Shown here piece after piece: positions 1 to 8,028 of a stretch of 33,386 nucleotides of DNA. The first letter of the stretch is position 1; each line of letters starts with the position of its first letter. The notes beneath the pieces were generated by a model. The model was given only the letters and a program-made list of their open reading frames with translations. It made no database searches and was not told the DNA's origin. Source of the stretch: Candidatus Cryptobacteroides excrementavium (GTDB taxonomy: Bacteria > Bacteroidota > Bacteroidia > Bacteroidales > UBA932); the NCBI GenBank assembly GCA_017695025.1, contig JADILX010000124.1:1-33386 (forward strand). The letters are read 5' to 3'. A program made the position numbers and the translations under genes.

Positions 1-2363
1 TAGTATCTCAAATTGAGTGCCAATGCCGGCAATGGCATGACATCCTCGTTGGAGGACATCTGGAGCAATGCCATATTGTCAAAGTGGAATTTCCAGAGCC
101 TGAAATTTTTCATGACATAGAGGGACATCACGCTCATCGGAGTGCCGTTCTGCCGTGCTATGCCATAATTGTCATAATATATGTTGTTGCTCAAAAGCGA
201 ATAGCCGAATCCTGCATTGAATTTCCAGTGCGGGATGTCTACCCCGGCCTCTACTTTTGTCATGGATATTTTCCCGAAGTCGCTGTCCCACCAGTGGTGG
301 TTGGAGTGGAAATGCTCCTGATACCAGTCCGGTTCCTTGAGCGATGTCTCAAAATGACCTGTGATTGACAGGGGGCTGTTCTTGTCTTTCCTGAACGGGA
401 ACAGGTGCAGCGACACATTGGCATTGACCCCGAAGTCATTGATTTCATCCCCGAGGAACGTGTATCTTCCGGTGGCGTCCCAGTCCAGATATTTCTTGTA
501 TTTCCCCTGGACTCCGGCATATAGATACAGGGAGTTGCGGACTATATTCCTGCCCTTGGAGAGATAGCCGTTTGTCCTGGTGACGTCATAGTAATTGAGC
601 AGTTTGTCCCCGAGTCCGACATCGAGTTTTGATACTATGGCATCGCTTGACCATGGCTGCAGCCTCATGTACACCCTGTTCTCGAATTTCATGACGCGCA
701 TGGAGTCTGCCGATGATGTCGGGTTGAGGTAGAACTTGTTGTTGTAGAAGTTCCTCCCGTTTTCATCATTGGCCCCTATCTCGTCAGTGTAGTATTTTGT
801 GAATACGGAATATTCGGAACTGTGTCCGAGGAAGGCCGTGGTTATCGAGTTGTCTATCGAGTCGGCTTTCATCCCCTTTTCCCGGGCTTCTTCGGCTTCG
901 AGCCTGTAGAGTTCCGCGATAGCCAGACTGTCTCCGCTGGCAAGTATGCTGTCGCGCCTTGCCTCCTCTGCCTTTCTTGCCTTCCGTTTCCCTTTCCCTA
1001 TATTATATATGAATTCGAACGGAAATCTGTAGGACTGGTCCAGGAAGACCGTGTTTTTCTTTATCCTGTTGAATGCATCGGTGAGGTGCACATCGATTTC
1101 CCTTGCATCGACAGTGGTGTCACGTATCCACAGGTTGTCCACGATACCTCCGTTCTCGCTCTTTTCAATCCGGTTGAAGATATATCCGGCATGCATCAGG
1201 TACCTTTTCCCGAGGTAGTTGGTAGATGCGACGAAAGTCCTGTTGTCGGTATCTTCACCCTGCAGCATACCGTTGGAGCCGAATCTGTGGTATTCAAGGG
1301 TAAGATTGAGTTCCGGAAGGATGTTCTGTGTCGTGAGTATCTTGATGTTCGTCTCCTCTTTCTCCGAATTGGCGAACAGGGTACCCCAGTAAGCGAGTTC
1401 CGTGTACGGGGTCTTGGTGTTGAACATCGGGAGGTTTTCCGGAGAATAATTGTACATCCTGTACGGGGTGTAGAATATGGCATTTTCCTCATCCTCCCTC
1501 CTGAAGAAATTGTAGGTCTGTGCAGGGGAGCCTATGACTCCGAGATACGTGGCATTGACATCCGTCTGGAAGAACGGGTAGTCGTTGAAATGGTAATTGT
1601 ATGTCGTGTCCTGCGGATGAAGGGTGATGTTGTTGAAATATCTGTCATGTGTCCACGTTATCAGTCTCTTGTACTGCATCGAATCCGGGACGGCATATGT
1701 CTCGAGAATCCTCGGGGTCGCCGCTATGACACTGTCCCTGTGTGCCCTGATGCTGTCTTTTGCATTGAGAATGCTGTCTGCACGTGCCATGAGTCCCGGC
1801 AGGGCGAGTTCCGCAAGATATTTTTTCCTTTCCCTTCTTGAAAGTGAGTTGAACCATGCAATCGAATCCCTGTAGGCGGTTTCTGATGAGTCCTTGAATA
1901 CAAGGGAGTCGAGCCTGTGGAGTTCGAGCGAGTCGCCGGCAGTCCGGAGAGAGTCCCTGGTATGAAGTCGGGTGAGGGAGTCTTTCAACTCGACATAGTA
2001 TCTGTATCTTAGTGGATCGGTGTCTCTCAGGGAATCAGGGGCGATGATTGTGTCCCTTGCTGTAAGTTGCGGGATGGTGTCTGCCGGCAGTATCATATCC
2101 GGACTGCCGGCGTCAGCCATAGTGCTGTCCTGGTATGCAGTCGTGTCGGCGTCAGTCAGGGTACTGTCTTGGTATGCAGTCGTGTCGGCGTCAGCCATAG
2201 TGCTGTCGGGATGTGATGTGCCGGCGACTGCCTGAATGCTGTCGCTCAGGTGCGCCAATCCGAAAGAAGTCCCGGGCTTTCCCGCGCCTGTCCCGTAAGC
2301 CTGGATTGCCGCTATCCCGATAAGTACCGTCGGAATCCATATTTTGGATAACACGTTTTTCAT
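1..2363 (-). CDS. Putative porin (Putative_porin / PF14121-like), 3' end cut by window edge
   Basis: The minus-strand frame is open from an ATG at 2363 to the left window edge, at least 787 codons. It is absent from the ORF track because it has no stop in the window. It starts with a signal peptide (MKNVLSKIWIPTVLIGIAAIQAYG). A long Asp/Ser-rich segment follows, with many DS pairs and a 13-residue tandem repeat (ADTTAYQDST). After about residue 230 come motifs of the Bacteroidota putative-porin family, for example TPYTELAYWGTLFANSEKEE and ILPELNLTLEYHRFGSNG. The rest is alternating aromatic/polar strands typical of an outer-membrane barrel. A promoter with both boxes lies directly upstream, leaving only about 5 nt of leader. 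The family call is by recognition; the transported substrate cannot be inferred. The stop codon lies outside the window. Confidence 0.85.
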   Translation of the reverse strand, partial: MKNVLSKIWIPTVLIGIAAIQAYGTGAGKPGTSFGLAHLSDSIQAVAGTSHPDSTMADADTTAYQDSTLTDADTTAYQDSTMADAGSPDMILPADTIPQLTARDTIIAPDSLRDTDPLRYRYYVELKDSLTRLHTRDSLRTAGDSLELHRLDSLVFKDSSETAYRDSIAWFNSLSRRERKKYLAELALPGLMARADSILNAKDSIRAHRDSVIAATPRILETYAVPDSMQYKRLITWTHDRYFNNITLHPQDTTYNYHFNDYPFFQTDVNATYLGVIGSPAQTYNFFRREDEENAIFYTPYRMYNYSPENLPMFNTKTPYTELAYWGTLFANSEKEETNIKILTTQNILPELNLTLEYHRFGSNGMLQGEDTDNRTFVASTNYLGKRYLMHAGYIFNRIEKSENGGIVDNLWIRDTTVDAREIDVHLTDAFNRIKKNTVFLDQSYRFPFEFIYNIGKGKRKARKAEEARRDSILASGDSLAIAELYRLEAEEAREKGMKADSIDNSITTAFLGHSSEYSVFTKYYTDEIGANDENGRNFYNNKFYLNPTSSADSMRVMKFENRVYMRLQPWSSDAIVSKLDVGLGDKLLNYYDVTRTNGYLSKGRNIVRNSLYLYAGVQGKYKKYLDWDATGRYTFLGDEINDFGVNANVSLHLFPFRKDKNSPLSITGHFETSLKEPDWYQEHFHSNHHWWDSDFGKISMTKVEAGVDIPHWKFNAGFGYSLLSNNIYYDNYGIARQNGTPMSVMSLYVMKNFRLWKFHFDNMALLQMSSNEDVMPLPALALNLRY
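2109..2214 (-). repeat. 39-bp in-frame tandem repeat in porin N-terminal region
   Basis: The unit beginning ggcgtcagccatagtgctg starts at 2109, 2148 and 2187, an exact period of 39 bp, with two full copies and a degenerate partial third. It encodes 13 residues (about ADTTAYQDSTMAD) in the Ser/Asp-rich region after the signal peptide. Because the unit is a multiple of three, gain or loss of copies keeps the frame. Confidence 0.85.
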
Positions 2364-2372
2364 ACGAGCCTG

Positions 2373-2403
2373 CAAAGGTATGGATAATTTCTTATTTTTC
2401 AAA
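2373..2403 (-). promoter_or_regulatory. Bacteroidota promoter of the porin gene
   Basis: The minus strand reads TTTG (2403-2400), 19 nt, then TACCTTTG (2380-2373), matching the TTTG-N19-TAnnTTTG consensus. The expected start of transcription falls about 5 nt before the ATG at 2363, so the mRNA would be nearly leaderless. Confidence 0.75.
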
Positions 2404-2513
2404 ATAATGACTTTCTGACGGCATGCGGGCAGACGGTGTGCATGGTGCCTGCGTGAGCCGGCAAGTGCAGTCCATGTCTGTCATTCCTGTGTGCCGCTCT
2501 GCCGTTGCAGCAC

Positions 2514-2542
2514 AAAAAAAGACGATGCCCCCATCGTCTTTT
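2514..2542 (-). terminator. Rho-independent terminator of the pncB-pncA operon
   Basis: A perfect 7-bp stem GACGATG/CATCGTC with a 4-nt loop is flanked by A and T runs that lengthen the stem. On the minus strand the hairpin is followed by seven T residues. It lies 29 nt beyond the pncA stop, so it ends the NAD salvage operon. Confidence 0.8.
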
Positions 2543-2570
2543 CATCGTCAGTCTTGTCAGGTGGAGAATG

Positions 2571-3161
2571 TCATTCAACAATTATGCCTTCGCCCTTCAT
2601 TTCCTCAAGCGCTTTCCGGTGTCCGTCTTTGTCGACATAGGCGAGAGCCTTTGAGAGCAGGTGTACTGTCATTCCTGCTTTCTTCAGGTCTTCGCATGTG
2701 GAGCGGACGCAAAATTCGGTGGCGATGCCGCATACATACACATCGGTTGTGTCCAGCAGCGAGAGAATATCTCCGAGCGACTGCCCTGCGCTGTTTCTTG
2801 CCTCAAAGCCTGAATACTGTTCTGCAGACGGGTCACAGCCTTTCAGGAATGTGAGTTCTTCCTGGGCGTAAGGCATGAGCATCTCATGTATTGCGCTTCC
2901 GTGGGTGCCCTGTACACAATGCGGTGGCCATATCCCTCCGTATTCCTTGAATGATGAGTGGTTGGCAGGATGGCGGTCGCAGACAAAAAGTACCGGGAAT
3001 GTGTCGAGTATCTCGTCGGCATCTTCTTCCGGCCTGTCTGTCATGGTGCCTATGAATTTTGCGGCTTCGTTGACTGCGGCCGTTGAATTGAGGCATGCAA
3101 GTGAGCCGTCGATGAAATCGTAGAGCATGTCTACGATGACCAGTGCGGAATTTTTCATCAT
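2571..3161 (-). CDS. pncA: Nicotinamidase
   Basis: Hydrolyses nicotinamide to nicotinate and ammonia in the cytoplasm, feeding the adjacent phosphoribosyltransferase. The 196-residue isochorismatase-fold protein shows the full active site: Asp11 (VIVDMLYDF), Lys107 (TFLKG) and nucleophile Cys151 in CGIATEFCVRST. The metal-site motif is D62-x-H64 with H68 (CDRHPANH), and WPPHCVQGT is also present. The start is one of two adjacent ATGs. The first overlaps the upstream pncB stop by one base (TAATG), indicating translational coupling. Length and motifs match bacterial PncA closely, and the gene ends shortly before a strong terminator. Confidence 0.93.
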   Translation of the reverse strand: MMKNSALVIVDMLYDFIDGSLACLNSTAAVNEAAKFIGTMTDRPEEDADEILDTFPVLFVCDRHPANHSSFKEYGGIWPPHCVQGTHGSAIHEMLMPYAQEELTFLKGCDPSAEQYSGFEARNSAGQSLGDILSLLDTTDVYVCGIATEFCVRSTCEDLKKAGMTVHLLSKALAYVDKDGHRKALEEMKGEGIIVE

Positions 3162-4648
3162 TATTCCAGATTGAATTCGTTGATTTCCTTCGTGAGCCTG
3201 TTGATGATGTCCATTTTCAGGTCGTAAAGAGGGTTGGATATGTCCACCTTGTAATAATGAGGGTTGATAAGGCGTTTTTCACTCGGGCTGAAATGCCTCA
3301 GCGTATTGTCGTAGTAGGCTTTCTTTTCCATGAGCGTATGCTCGGGCACACAGCGTTCCCCGTTGCCTATCACCTTGTGCTGGAGAGGCTTGTATGTGTA
3401 GTCTCCCGCCTCGAACGTCTTGAACTTGTATCTGTCGTTCTCATCATATATGGTGAATGTCCCGCCGTTTTCTATCTTCTGCGAGAGTTCGTCCCCGCGC
3501 AGGCAGGTCACGTCGGCCTTGAATATCTCTCCCTTTTCCGGGTCGTTGCGTGTGATACGGTATGTTATCTGGAAGCCCGGATTGATAAGTTTGGCCTTGT
3601 CTTCAGAACGTTTGAGGACTGGCTGGCCGTCTATCTGGACCAGTTTGTATACATTGCCGAAACATGGATTGGCCTTGCTTGTGGCAATAGCGTCTCCCAC
3701 TCCGTATGAATCGATGCAGGCCCCCTGACGTTCAAGGTCGGATATGAGGTATTCATCAAGGGAATTGGTGGCGAAAATCCTGCATTTGCCGAATCCGTTG
3801 CTGTCCAGTATTTTCCGGCATTCGCAGGACAGGTAGGCAAGATCCCCGCTGTCGAGCCTTATCCCGTATCCTGCCTGGTATGAGTCATCGATACCGTTGT
3901 CCCTGTATGCCCTGATGGCATTCAGAATCCCGCATTTGAGCGAGTCGTATGTGTCGATGAGCAGGATGAGCGGCTCTCCCATATGGGTCTTGATGTATGA
4001 GTCGAATGCATGGTACTCGCCTTCAACTGAGCATCCGAAAGAGGTCACATAACTGTGGGCCATTGTGCCTGTCGAGCCGCAGCCGTACATCACACCGGTC
4101 AATATGTTGGATGTATTGCTGCATCCGGCAATGATTGCCGCCTTTGCCCCGTAGGTGGCTGCCCATGGCCCATGTGCCCTTCTTGACCCGAATTCGCTGA
4201 CAGGGCGGTTGGTGGCCCTGCACACTCTGGATGCCTTTGTGGCTACGGCCATCTGATGGTTCATTATGCAGAGCATAGGTGTCTCGAGTACCTGGGCTTC
4301 AATCATCGGGCCTTCGACAATGATTATCGGCTGGGACGGGAACGCAATCTCCCCTTCGCGCATGGCGTAGACATTCCCCGTAAATTTCATTGTGGACAGA
4401 TACTGCCGGAATTCCGCATACTCATCTCCCGGGAGAAACTTTTCAAAAAATTCTGCCGGCATATTGCCGAGGTTCTGTATCATCTCCACCACTTCATCGA
4501 TGCCGCTGACAACTGCCCAGTTGTTGTTTTCAGGGGCTTTCCGGTAGAACATGTTGAAAATGGCGGTCTTGTCCTTCATTCCGCTGTCATAGAAAGACTT
4601 TCCCATGGTGTACTGGTACTTGTCAGAGCAATATGCGATGTTAAGCAT
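3161..4648 (-). CDS. pncB: Nicotinate phosphoribosyltransferase
   Basis: Converts nicotinate and PRPP to nicotinate mononucleotide, the committed step of the Preiss-Handler NAD salvage route. The 495-residue protein starts with the typical NAPRTase opening (IAYCSDKYQYTMGKSF). It carries EFGSRRAHGP at 152-161, GTMAHS at 194-199 and the phosphoribosyl-binding strand IRLDSGDL at 263-270. The closely related nicotinamide phosphoribosyltransferase (NadV/NAMPT) is less likely, because the neighbouring nicotinamidase supplies nicotinate. It is the first gene of a two-gene operon with pncA and diverges from the kinase-RapZ gene. A TAnnTTTG promoter element lies 24 bp upstream of the ATG. Confidence 0.92.
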   Translation of the reverse strand: MLNIAYCSDKYQYTMGKSFYDSGMKDKTAIFNMFYRKAPENNNWAVVSGIDEVVEMIQNLGNMPAEFFEKFLPGDEYAEFRQYLSTMKFTGNVYAMREGEIAFPSQPIIIVEGPMIEAQVLETPMLCIMNHQMAVATKASRVCRATNRPVSEFGSRRAHGPWAATYGAKAAIIAGCSNTSNILTGVMYGCGSTGTMAHSYVTSFGCSVEGEYHAFDSYIKTHMGEPLILLIDTYDSLKCGILNAIRAYRDNGIDDSYQAGYGIRLDSGDLAYLSCECRKILDSNGFGKCRIFATNSLDEYLISDLERQGACIDSYGVGDAIATSKANPCFGNVYKLVQIDGQPVLKRSEDKAKLINPGFQITYRITRNDPEKGEIFKADVTCLRGDELSQKIENGGTFTIYDENDRYKFKTFEAGDYTYKPLQHKVIGNGERCVPEHTLMEKKAYYDNTLRHFSPSEKRLINPHYYKVDISNPLYDLKMDIINRLTKEINEFNLE

Positions 4649-4671
4649 GGCTGTTTGCAGGTATATTTGTG

Positions 4672-4679
4672 CAAATGTA
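4672..4679 (-). promoter_or_regulatory. -7 promoter element of pncB
   Basis: The minus strand reads TACATTTG, fitting TAnnTTTG, with its 3' end 23 nt before the pncB start. No clear TTTG was found at the expected -33 distance, so the element is supported by the -7 box only. Confidence 0.55.
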
Positions 4680-4703
4680 CTCTTTTTTGAGATAAGTATT
4701 TCG

Positions 4704-4711
4704 TAATTTTG
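4704..4711 (+). promoter_or_regulatory. -7 promoter element of the kinase-RapZ/murU operon
   Basis: TAATTTTG fits TAnnTTTG. Transcription would start near 4716, leaving a leader of about 20-45 nt before the candidate ATGs at 4739 and 4760. It is divergent from the pncB promoter 25 bp away. Confidence 0.55.
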
Positions 4712-4738
4712 TTTTTTTATGGATAAAATACCGTTCAG

Positions 4739-6289
4739 ATGGTTGATGATATCTGGCCTATGAGGTCTCCGGAAGCCTCTATAGGGCGACTTTATGCTGA
4801 ATATACGGGCAGCAGCCCGGATAATATCGTGCCGCTTTCGGGCTCCGGCAGCAACAGGAAATATTACCGTCTTTCTTCAGGCGGATATTCCATTATAGGG
4901 GTGTCAGGCCGTGATGCAAGGGAAAACCGCGCTTTCATGGCTTTGTCAGGACATATGAAAGCCAGGGGGATAAATGTCCCGGAAGTCTATGCTTCCGGCC
5001 CGGATGGCCTGTTTTATCTTCAGGAGGACCTCGGCTCTGTCTCCCTGTTTGACGCAGTGTCGTCAGGACGTTATTCCGGCCATTACTCGCCAGAAGAGAA
5101 AAAACTGTTGCTCGAGACAATTTCCATGCTTCCGGAGATCCAGTTCAAAGGGGCGGAAGGCCTTGATTTCAATGTCTGCTATCCTGAGCCGGCATTCAAC
5201 CGCAGGCTTGTGATGGCCGACCTGAACTATTTCAAATACTGTTTTCTTAAGCCTTCCGGTATTGAATTCAATGAAGCCGAACTCGAAAATGACTTTGACA
5301 GGCTTGCGGATGCCCTTCTTCAGGAAGACGGGAATACTTTCATGTACCGGGATTTCCAGGCGCGGAACGTGATGCTGAAAGACGGCATTCCGTATTTCAT
5401 AGACTTTCAGGGAGGCCGCAGGGGGCCTGTCCATTATGATGTGGCATCTTTTGTCTGGCAGGCCAGGGCCGGATATCCGGAAGATTTCAGGAGAGACCTT
5501 GTAGATGCATATTTTGAGCATATGAAAGGCTTTGCCCGTACCGGACGGGAGGAATTTGATGAACGGCTGAGGCTTTTCGTCTTTTTCAGGACCCTTCAGG
5601 TGCTCGGGGCATATGGCTTCAGGGGCAATTTCGAGCGCAAACCGCATTTTCTGGAAAGTATCCCGTATGCAATCTCCAATCTCCGCAGTATTCTTGATGC
5701 GCCTCCCGAGGGATACGGGTATCTTGTCAGTGTACTCGGGGAAATGGTGCTCTTGCCGCAGTTCTCTTTACGGCCTATAGCGGAAGTGTCTTCGGGGGCA
5801 CCGTCTTCGGAAAGGTGGTCTATAGAGGTGGCGTCTTCGGGTCTTGAGGTGTCTGTATACAGTTTTTCATATAGAAAGGGCATCCCTGCCGATTCTTCAG
5901 GGAACGGCGGAGGGTATGTCTTTGACTGCCGCGCCCTTCCGAACCCAGGGAAATATGAGCAGTACAGGTCCTCAACAGGCATGGACAGCGACGTAGAGGC
6001 ATTTTTCAGCGACAAGCCCCAGATGCCTGACTTCCTTGACTCTGTATTCCGCCTTGTGGATGCGCATGCAGAACGTTTCATACAGAGAGGGTTTACGCAT
6101 ATGATGGTTGCATTCGGGTGTACCGGCGGCCAGCACCGGTCAGTCTATTGTGCAGAACGTACCGCAGAACACCTGTCCCGGAAGTATGGCATCAGGGTGA
6201 GGCTGGAGCACAGGGAGCAGGGAGTGTCAAAGGAACTGTCCGGAAGAAAAGTCATGCAGGCGGACATGGGTGAAGGAGGTGCAAGATGA
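4739..6289 (+). CDS. Amino-sugar kinase (AmgK-like, APH fold) fused to a RapZ C-terminal domain
   Basis: Residues 1-330 form an aminoglycoside-phosphotransferase-fold kinase. Its catalytic loop is YRDFQARN (203-210; Asp205, Asn210), its metal-binding segment is IDFQGGRRGP (Asp222), and HYDVAS follows. This pattern matches N-acetylmuramate/N-acetylglucosamine anomeric kinase AmgK, with Tyr replacing the His of HRD. Residues about 365-495 match the C-terminal domain of RNase adaptor RapZ: DCRALPNPG at 396-404 and GCTGGQHRSVY at 460-470. The N-terminal P-loop domain of RapZ is absent. The stop overlaps the next gene by 4 nt (ATGA), and that gene is MurU-like, which supports the AmgK assignment. 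The start could instead be the ATG at 4760; there is no in-frame ATG upstream of 4739 because of a TAA at 4724. Confidence 0.85.
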   Translation: MVDDIWPMRSPEASIGRLYAEYTGSSPDNIVPLSGSGSNRKYYRLSSGGYSIIGVSGRDARENRAFMALSGHMKARGINVPEVYASGPDGLFYLQEDLGSVSLFDAVSSGRYSGHYSPEEKKLLLETISMLPEIQFKGAEGLDFNVCYPEPAFNRRLVMADLNYFKYCFLKPSGIEFNEAELENDFDRLADALLQEDGNTFMYRDFQARNVMLKDGIPYFIDFQGGRRGPVHYDVASFVWQARAGYPEDFRRDLVDAYFEHMKGFARTGREEFDERLRLFVFFRTLQVLGAYGFRGNFERKPHFLESIPYAISNLRSILDAPPEGYGYLVSVLGEMVLLPQFSLRPIAEVSSGAPSSERWSIEVASSGLEVSVYSFSYRKGIPADSSGNGGGYVFDCRALPNPGKYEQYRSSTGMDSDVEAFFSDKPQMPDFLDSVFRLVDAHAERFIQRGFTHMMVAFGCTGGQHRSVYCAERTAEHLSRKYGIRVRLEHREQGVSKELSGRKVMQADMGEGGAR

Positions 6290-7065
6290 AAGCGATGGTA
6301 TTTGCCGCCGGTCTCGGCACACGGCTCAAACCTCTGACAGACAATCTGCCGAAAGCCCTTGTGCCTGTCTGCGGCAGGCCGCTGCTGTATCATGTCATGA
6401 CTAAACTTGTCTCACAGGGATTTGATGACATAGTCATAAATGTGCATCATTTTGCCGACAAGATTGTCTCATATCTTGCATCTGAGGAAGATTTCGGTGT
6501 CAGGGTGTCTGTCTCTGACGAGAGGGACATGTTGAGGGAGACTGGCGGAGGCATAAGACATGCGCGGCAGTTCCTTGAGGACTCCGGATCTTTTCTTGTT
6601 CACAATGTCGATATTGTGTCCGACGTGGACTTGCGCGGTTTTGTCCTTCAATGCAGGCCTGATGCCCTGGCTACACTGCTGGTCAGCAGGCGCGAGACAA
6701 GCAGATATCTTCTTTTTGATGAAGACATGCGTCTTGTAGGGTGGACCAATGTCAAGAGCGGGGAGGTGAGGTCTCCATATCCGGACCTTGATGTGTCTTC
6801 GTGCCGCAGGCTGGCCTTTTCCGGTATACATTGCATGTCGGCTGGCGTATTCAAGGCAATGGACAGTCTTGATGCCTTGGCGGAGGCGCAAGGACGGCCC
6901 GGGCTGGGGGAAAGATTCCCCATAATGGATTTTTATCTTGAAGCCGCTGCACGATATCCTGTATATGGGCAGGAAGCAGAAGGCCTGCACCTTGTCGATG
7001 TCGGCAAGATACAGGCCCTGCAAGAAGCACAGGCCTTGTGCGGCAGACTGCTGGAGTCTGTGTGA
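6286..7065 (+). CDS. murU: MurU-like N-acetylmuramate-1-phosphate uridylyltransferase
   Basis: A 259-residue NTP_transferase-family protein with the nucleotide-binding signature FAAGLGTRLKPLTDNLPKALVPV near its N-terminus and VHNVDIVSDVD as the probable metal/sugar site. Placed directly after an AmgK-like kinase with a 4-nt overlap, it most likely makes UDP-MurNAc from MurNAc-1-phosphate. This route bypasses de novo synthesis and is the target context of fosfomycin bypass in pseudomonads. GlcNAc-1-phosphate or another sugar-1-phosphate cannot be excluded from sequence. The ATG is preceded by AAGGAGGTG, a 9-nt complement to the anti-SD lying inside the upstream coding sequence, and coupling is likely. 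Confidence 0.8.
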   Translation: MKAMVFAAGLGTRLKPLTDNLPKALVPVCGRPLLYHVMTKLVSQGFDDIVINVHHFADKIVSYLASEEDFGVRVSVSDERDMLRETGGGIRHARQFLEDSGSFLVHNVDIVSDVDLRGFVLQCRPDALATLLVSRRETSRYLLFDEDMRLVGWTNVKSGEVRSPYPDLDVSSCRRLAFSGIHCMSAGVFKAMDSLDALAEAQGRPGLGERFPIMDFYLEAAARYPVYGQEAEGLHLVDVGKIQALQEAQALCGRLLESV

Positions 7066-7072
7066 CAGCAGG

Positions 7073-7999
7073 TCAGTTGTCCATCCCGTTGCCGAGCATG
7101 CCGGCAGCACTGGTCTCGTCCATATTGCCTTTCCTGGATTGCATAGGGATGTTCTTCCAGACTATATCCACGAAAATCACTATGATTATGAGGCTTGCGG
7201 CAAGCAATGAGACATACTGCCATTTCTCCATTATCTGGAAATAGAAATCCACATCTTTCAGGCTGTCCATCTGTCCTGCAATCACTGCAAATGTGTTGTT
7301 GACACAGTGCATGAGCATTGTCAGTTTCAGCGAGCCGGTCTTATAGTAGACATAGGCGAAAAGCATTCCGAGCACAAAGGCGGGGATTCCCTGCCATGGG
7401 TTGAAATGGATCAGGGCAAAACAGAGTGCCGATATCACCATGGCCCATACAGGGCGTATCCTGTGAAGCAGTCCACGGAGAATCATTCCCCGGCAAAGCC
7501 ACTCCTCAAAGAAAGGCGCCATGACGGATACGGACAGCAGGGATACCCATACCGGGCAGTCTGATACAAGTTCCTTCAGCAGTTGTTCCAGATACTCCGG
7601 CATAGGCGGCATGACTGCGTTGACCGGGTCCATCAGGAAGCCTGCCGCCAGTGTGGCGACAGAGACCATTATGGCCATAAGCCATCCTCCGGCCCTCCCG
7701 AAATTGTTGCTGTCAAGGGCATATCCGGTGTCAAAAAGTTCATTTCTGCGGCTTTTGTAAGATGCATATGCCATCGGAGGAATGAACATTACAGGGTATG
7801 CCAGAAGTTCCCCGTATGCCGTGGCGTCTTCTGCCGGGAAAAACATCTGGAACAGGGCTACGACGGCGCTGCCCATGAGGCTTCCTGCCAGAAGCAGGAG
7901 TATGAGCACAATTGTGCCCCCGATTCCCGGCAGATAATATGAGTATCCTGAAAACAGGTCGTATGATCTTTTCCTTGTCTTCTGAAAAAATGCTGACAT
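7073..7999 (-). CDS. CPBP-family intramembrane metalloprotease (CAAX-like)
   Basis: A multi-spanning membrane protein of 308 residues from the ATG at 7999. The ORF track uses a TTG at 8032, which overlaps the previous stop as TTGA and adds 11 residues; either is possible. The three CPBP motifs are clear: EEWLCRG (165-171), FALIHFN (194-200) and HCVNNT (231-236). These supply the Glu-Glu and His residues expected to bind the catalytic metal. The substrate is unknown; bacterial members rarely act on prenylated proteins. It follows the sugar nucleotidyltransferase gene in the same transcription unit and converges on murU with 7 bp between stops. Confidence 0.85.
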   Translation of the reverse strand: MSAFFQKTRKRSYDLFSGYSYYLPGIGGTIVLILLLLAGSLMGSAVVALFQMFFPAEDATAYGELLAYPVMFIPPMAYASYKSRRNELFDTGYALDSNNFGRAGGWLMAIMVSVATLAAGFLMDPVNAVMPPMPEYLEQLLKELVSDCPVWVSLLSVSVMAPFFEEWLCRGMILRGLLHRIRPVWAMVISALCFALIHFNPWQGIPAFVLGMLFAYVYYKTGSLKLTMLMHCVNNTFAVIAGQMDSLKDVDFYFQIMEKWQYVSLLAASLIIIVIFVDIVWKNIPMQSRKGNMDETSAAGMLGNGMDN

Positions 8000-8028
8000 G
8001 TGTATGTTGAGTCGATATAGCCTGTTTG

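Noticed and set aside
822-1841. Plus-strand 339-residue ORF and neighbouring short ORFs antisense to the porin
   Set aside because: They are shadows of the continuous porin frame: low-complexity composition, no domain, and the opposite strand has a signal peptide and family motifs.
2109-2214. CRISPR-like direct repeats
   Set aside because: The repeats are contiguous with no spacers and translate in frame within the porin.
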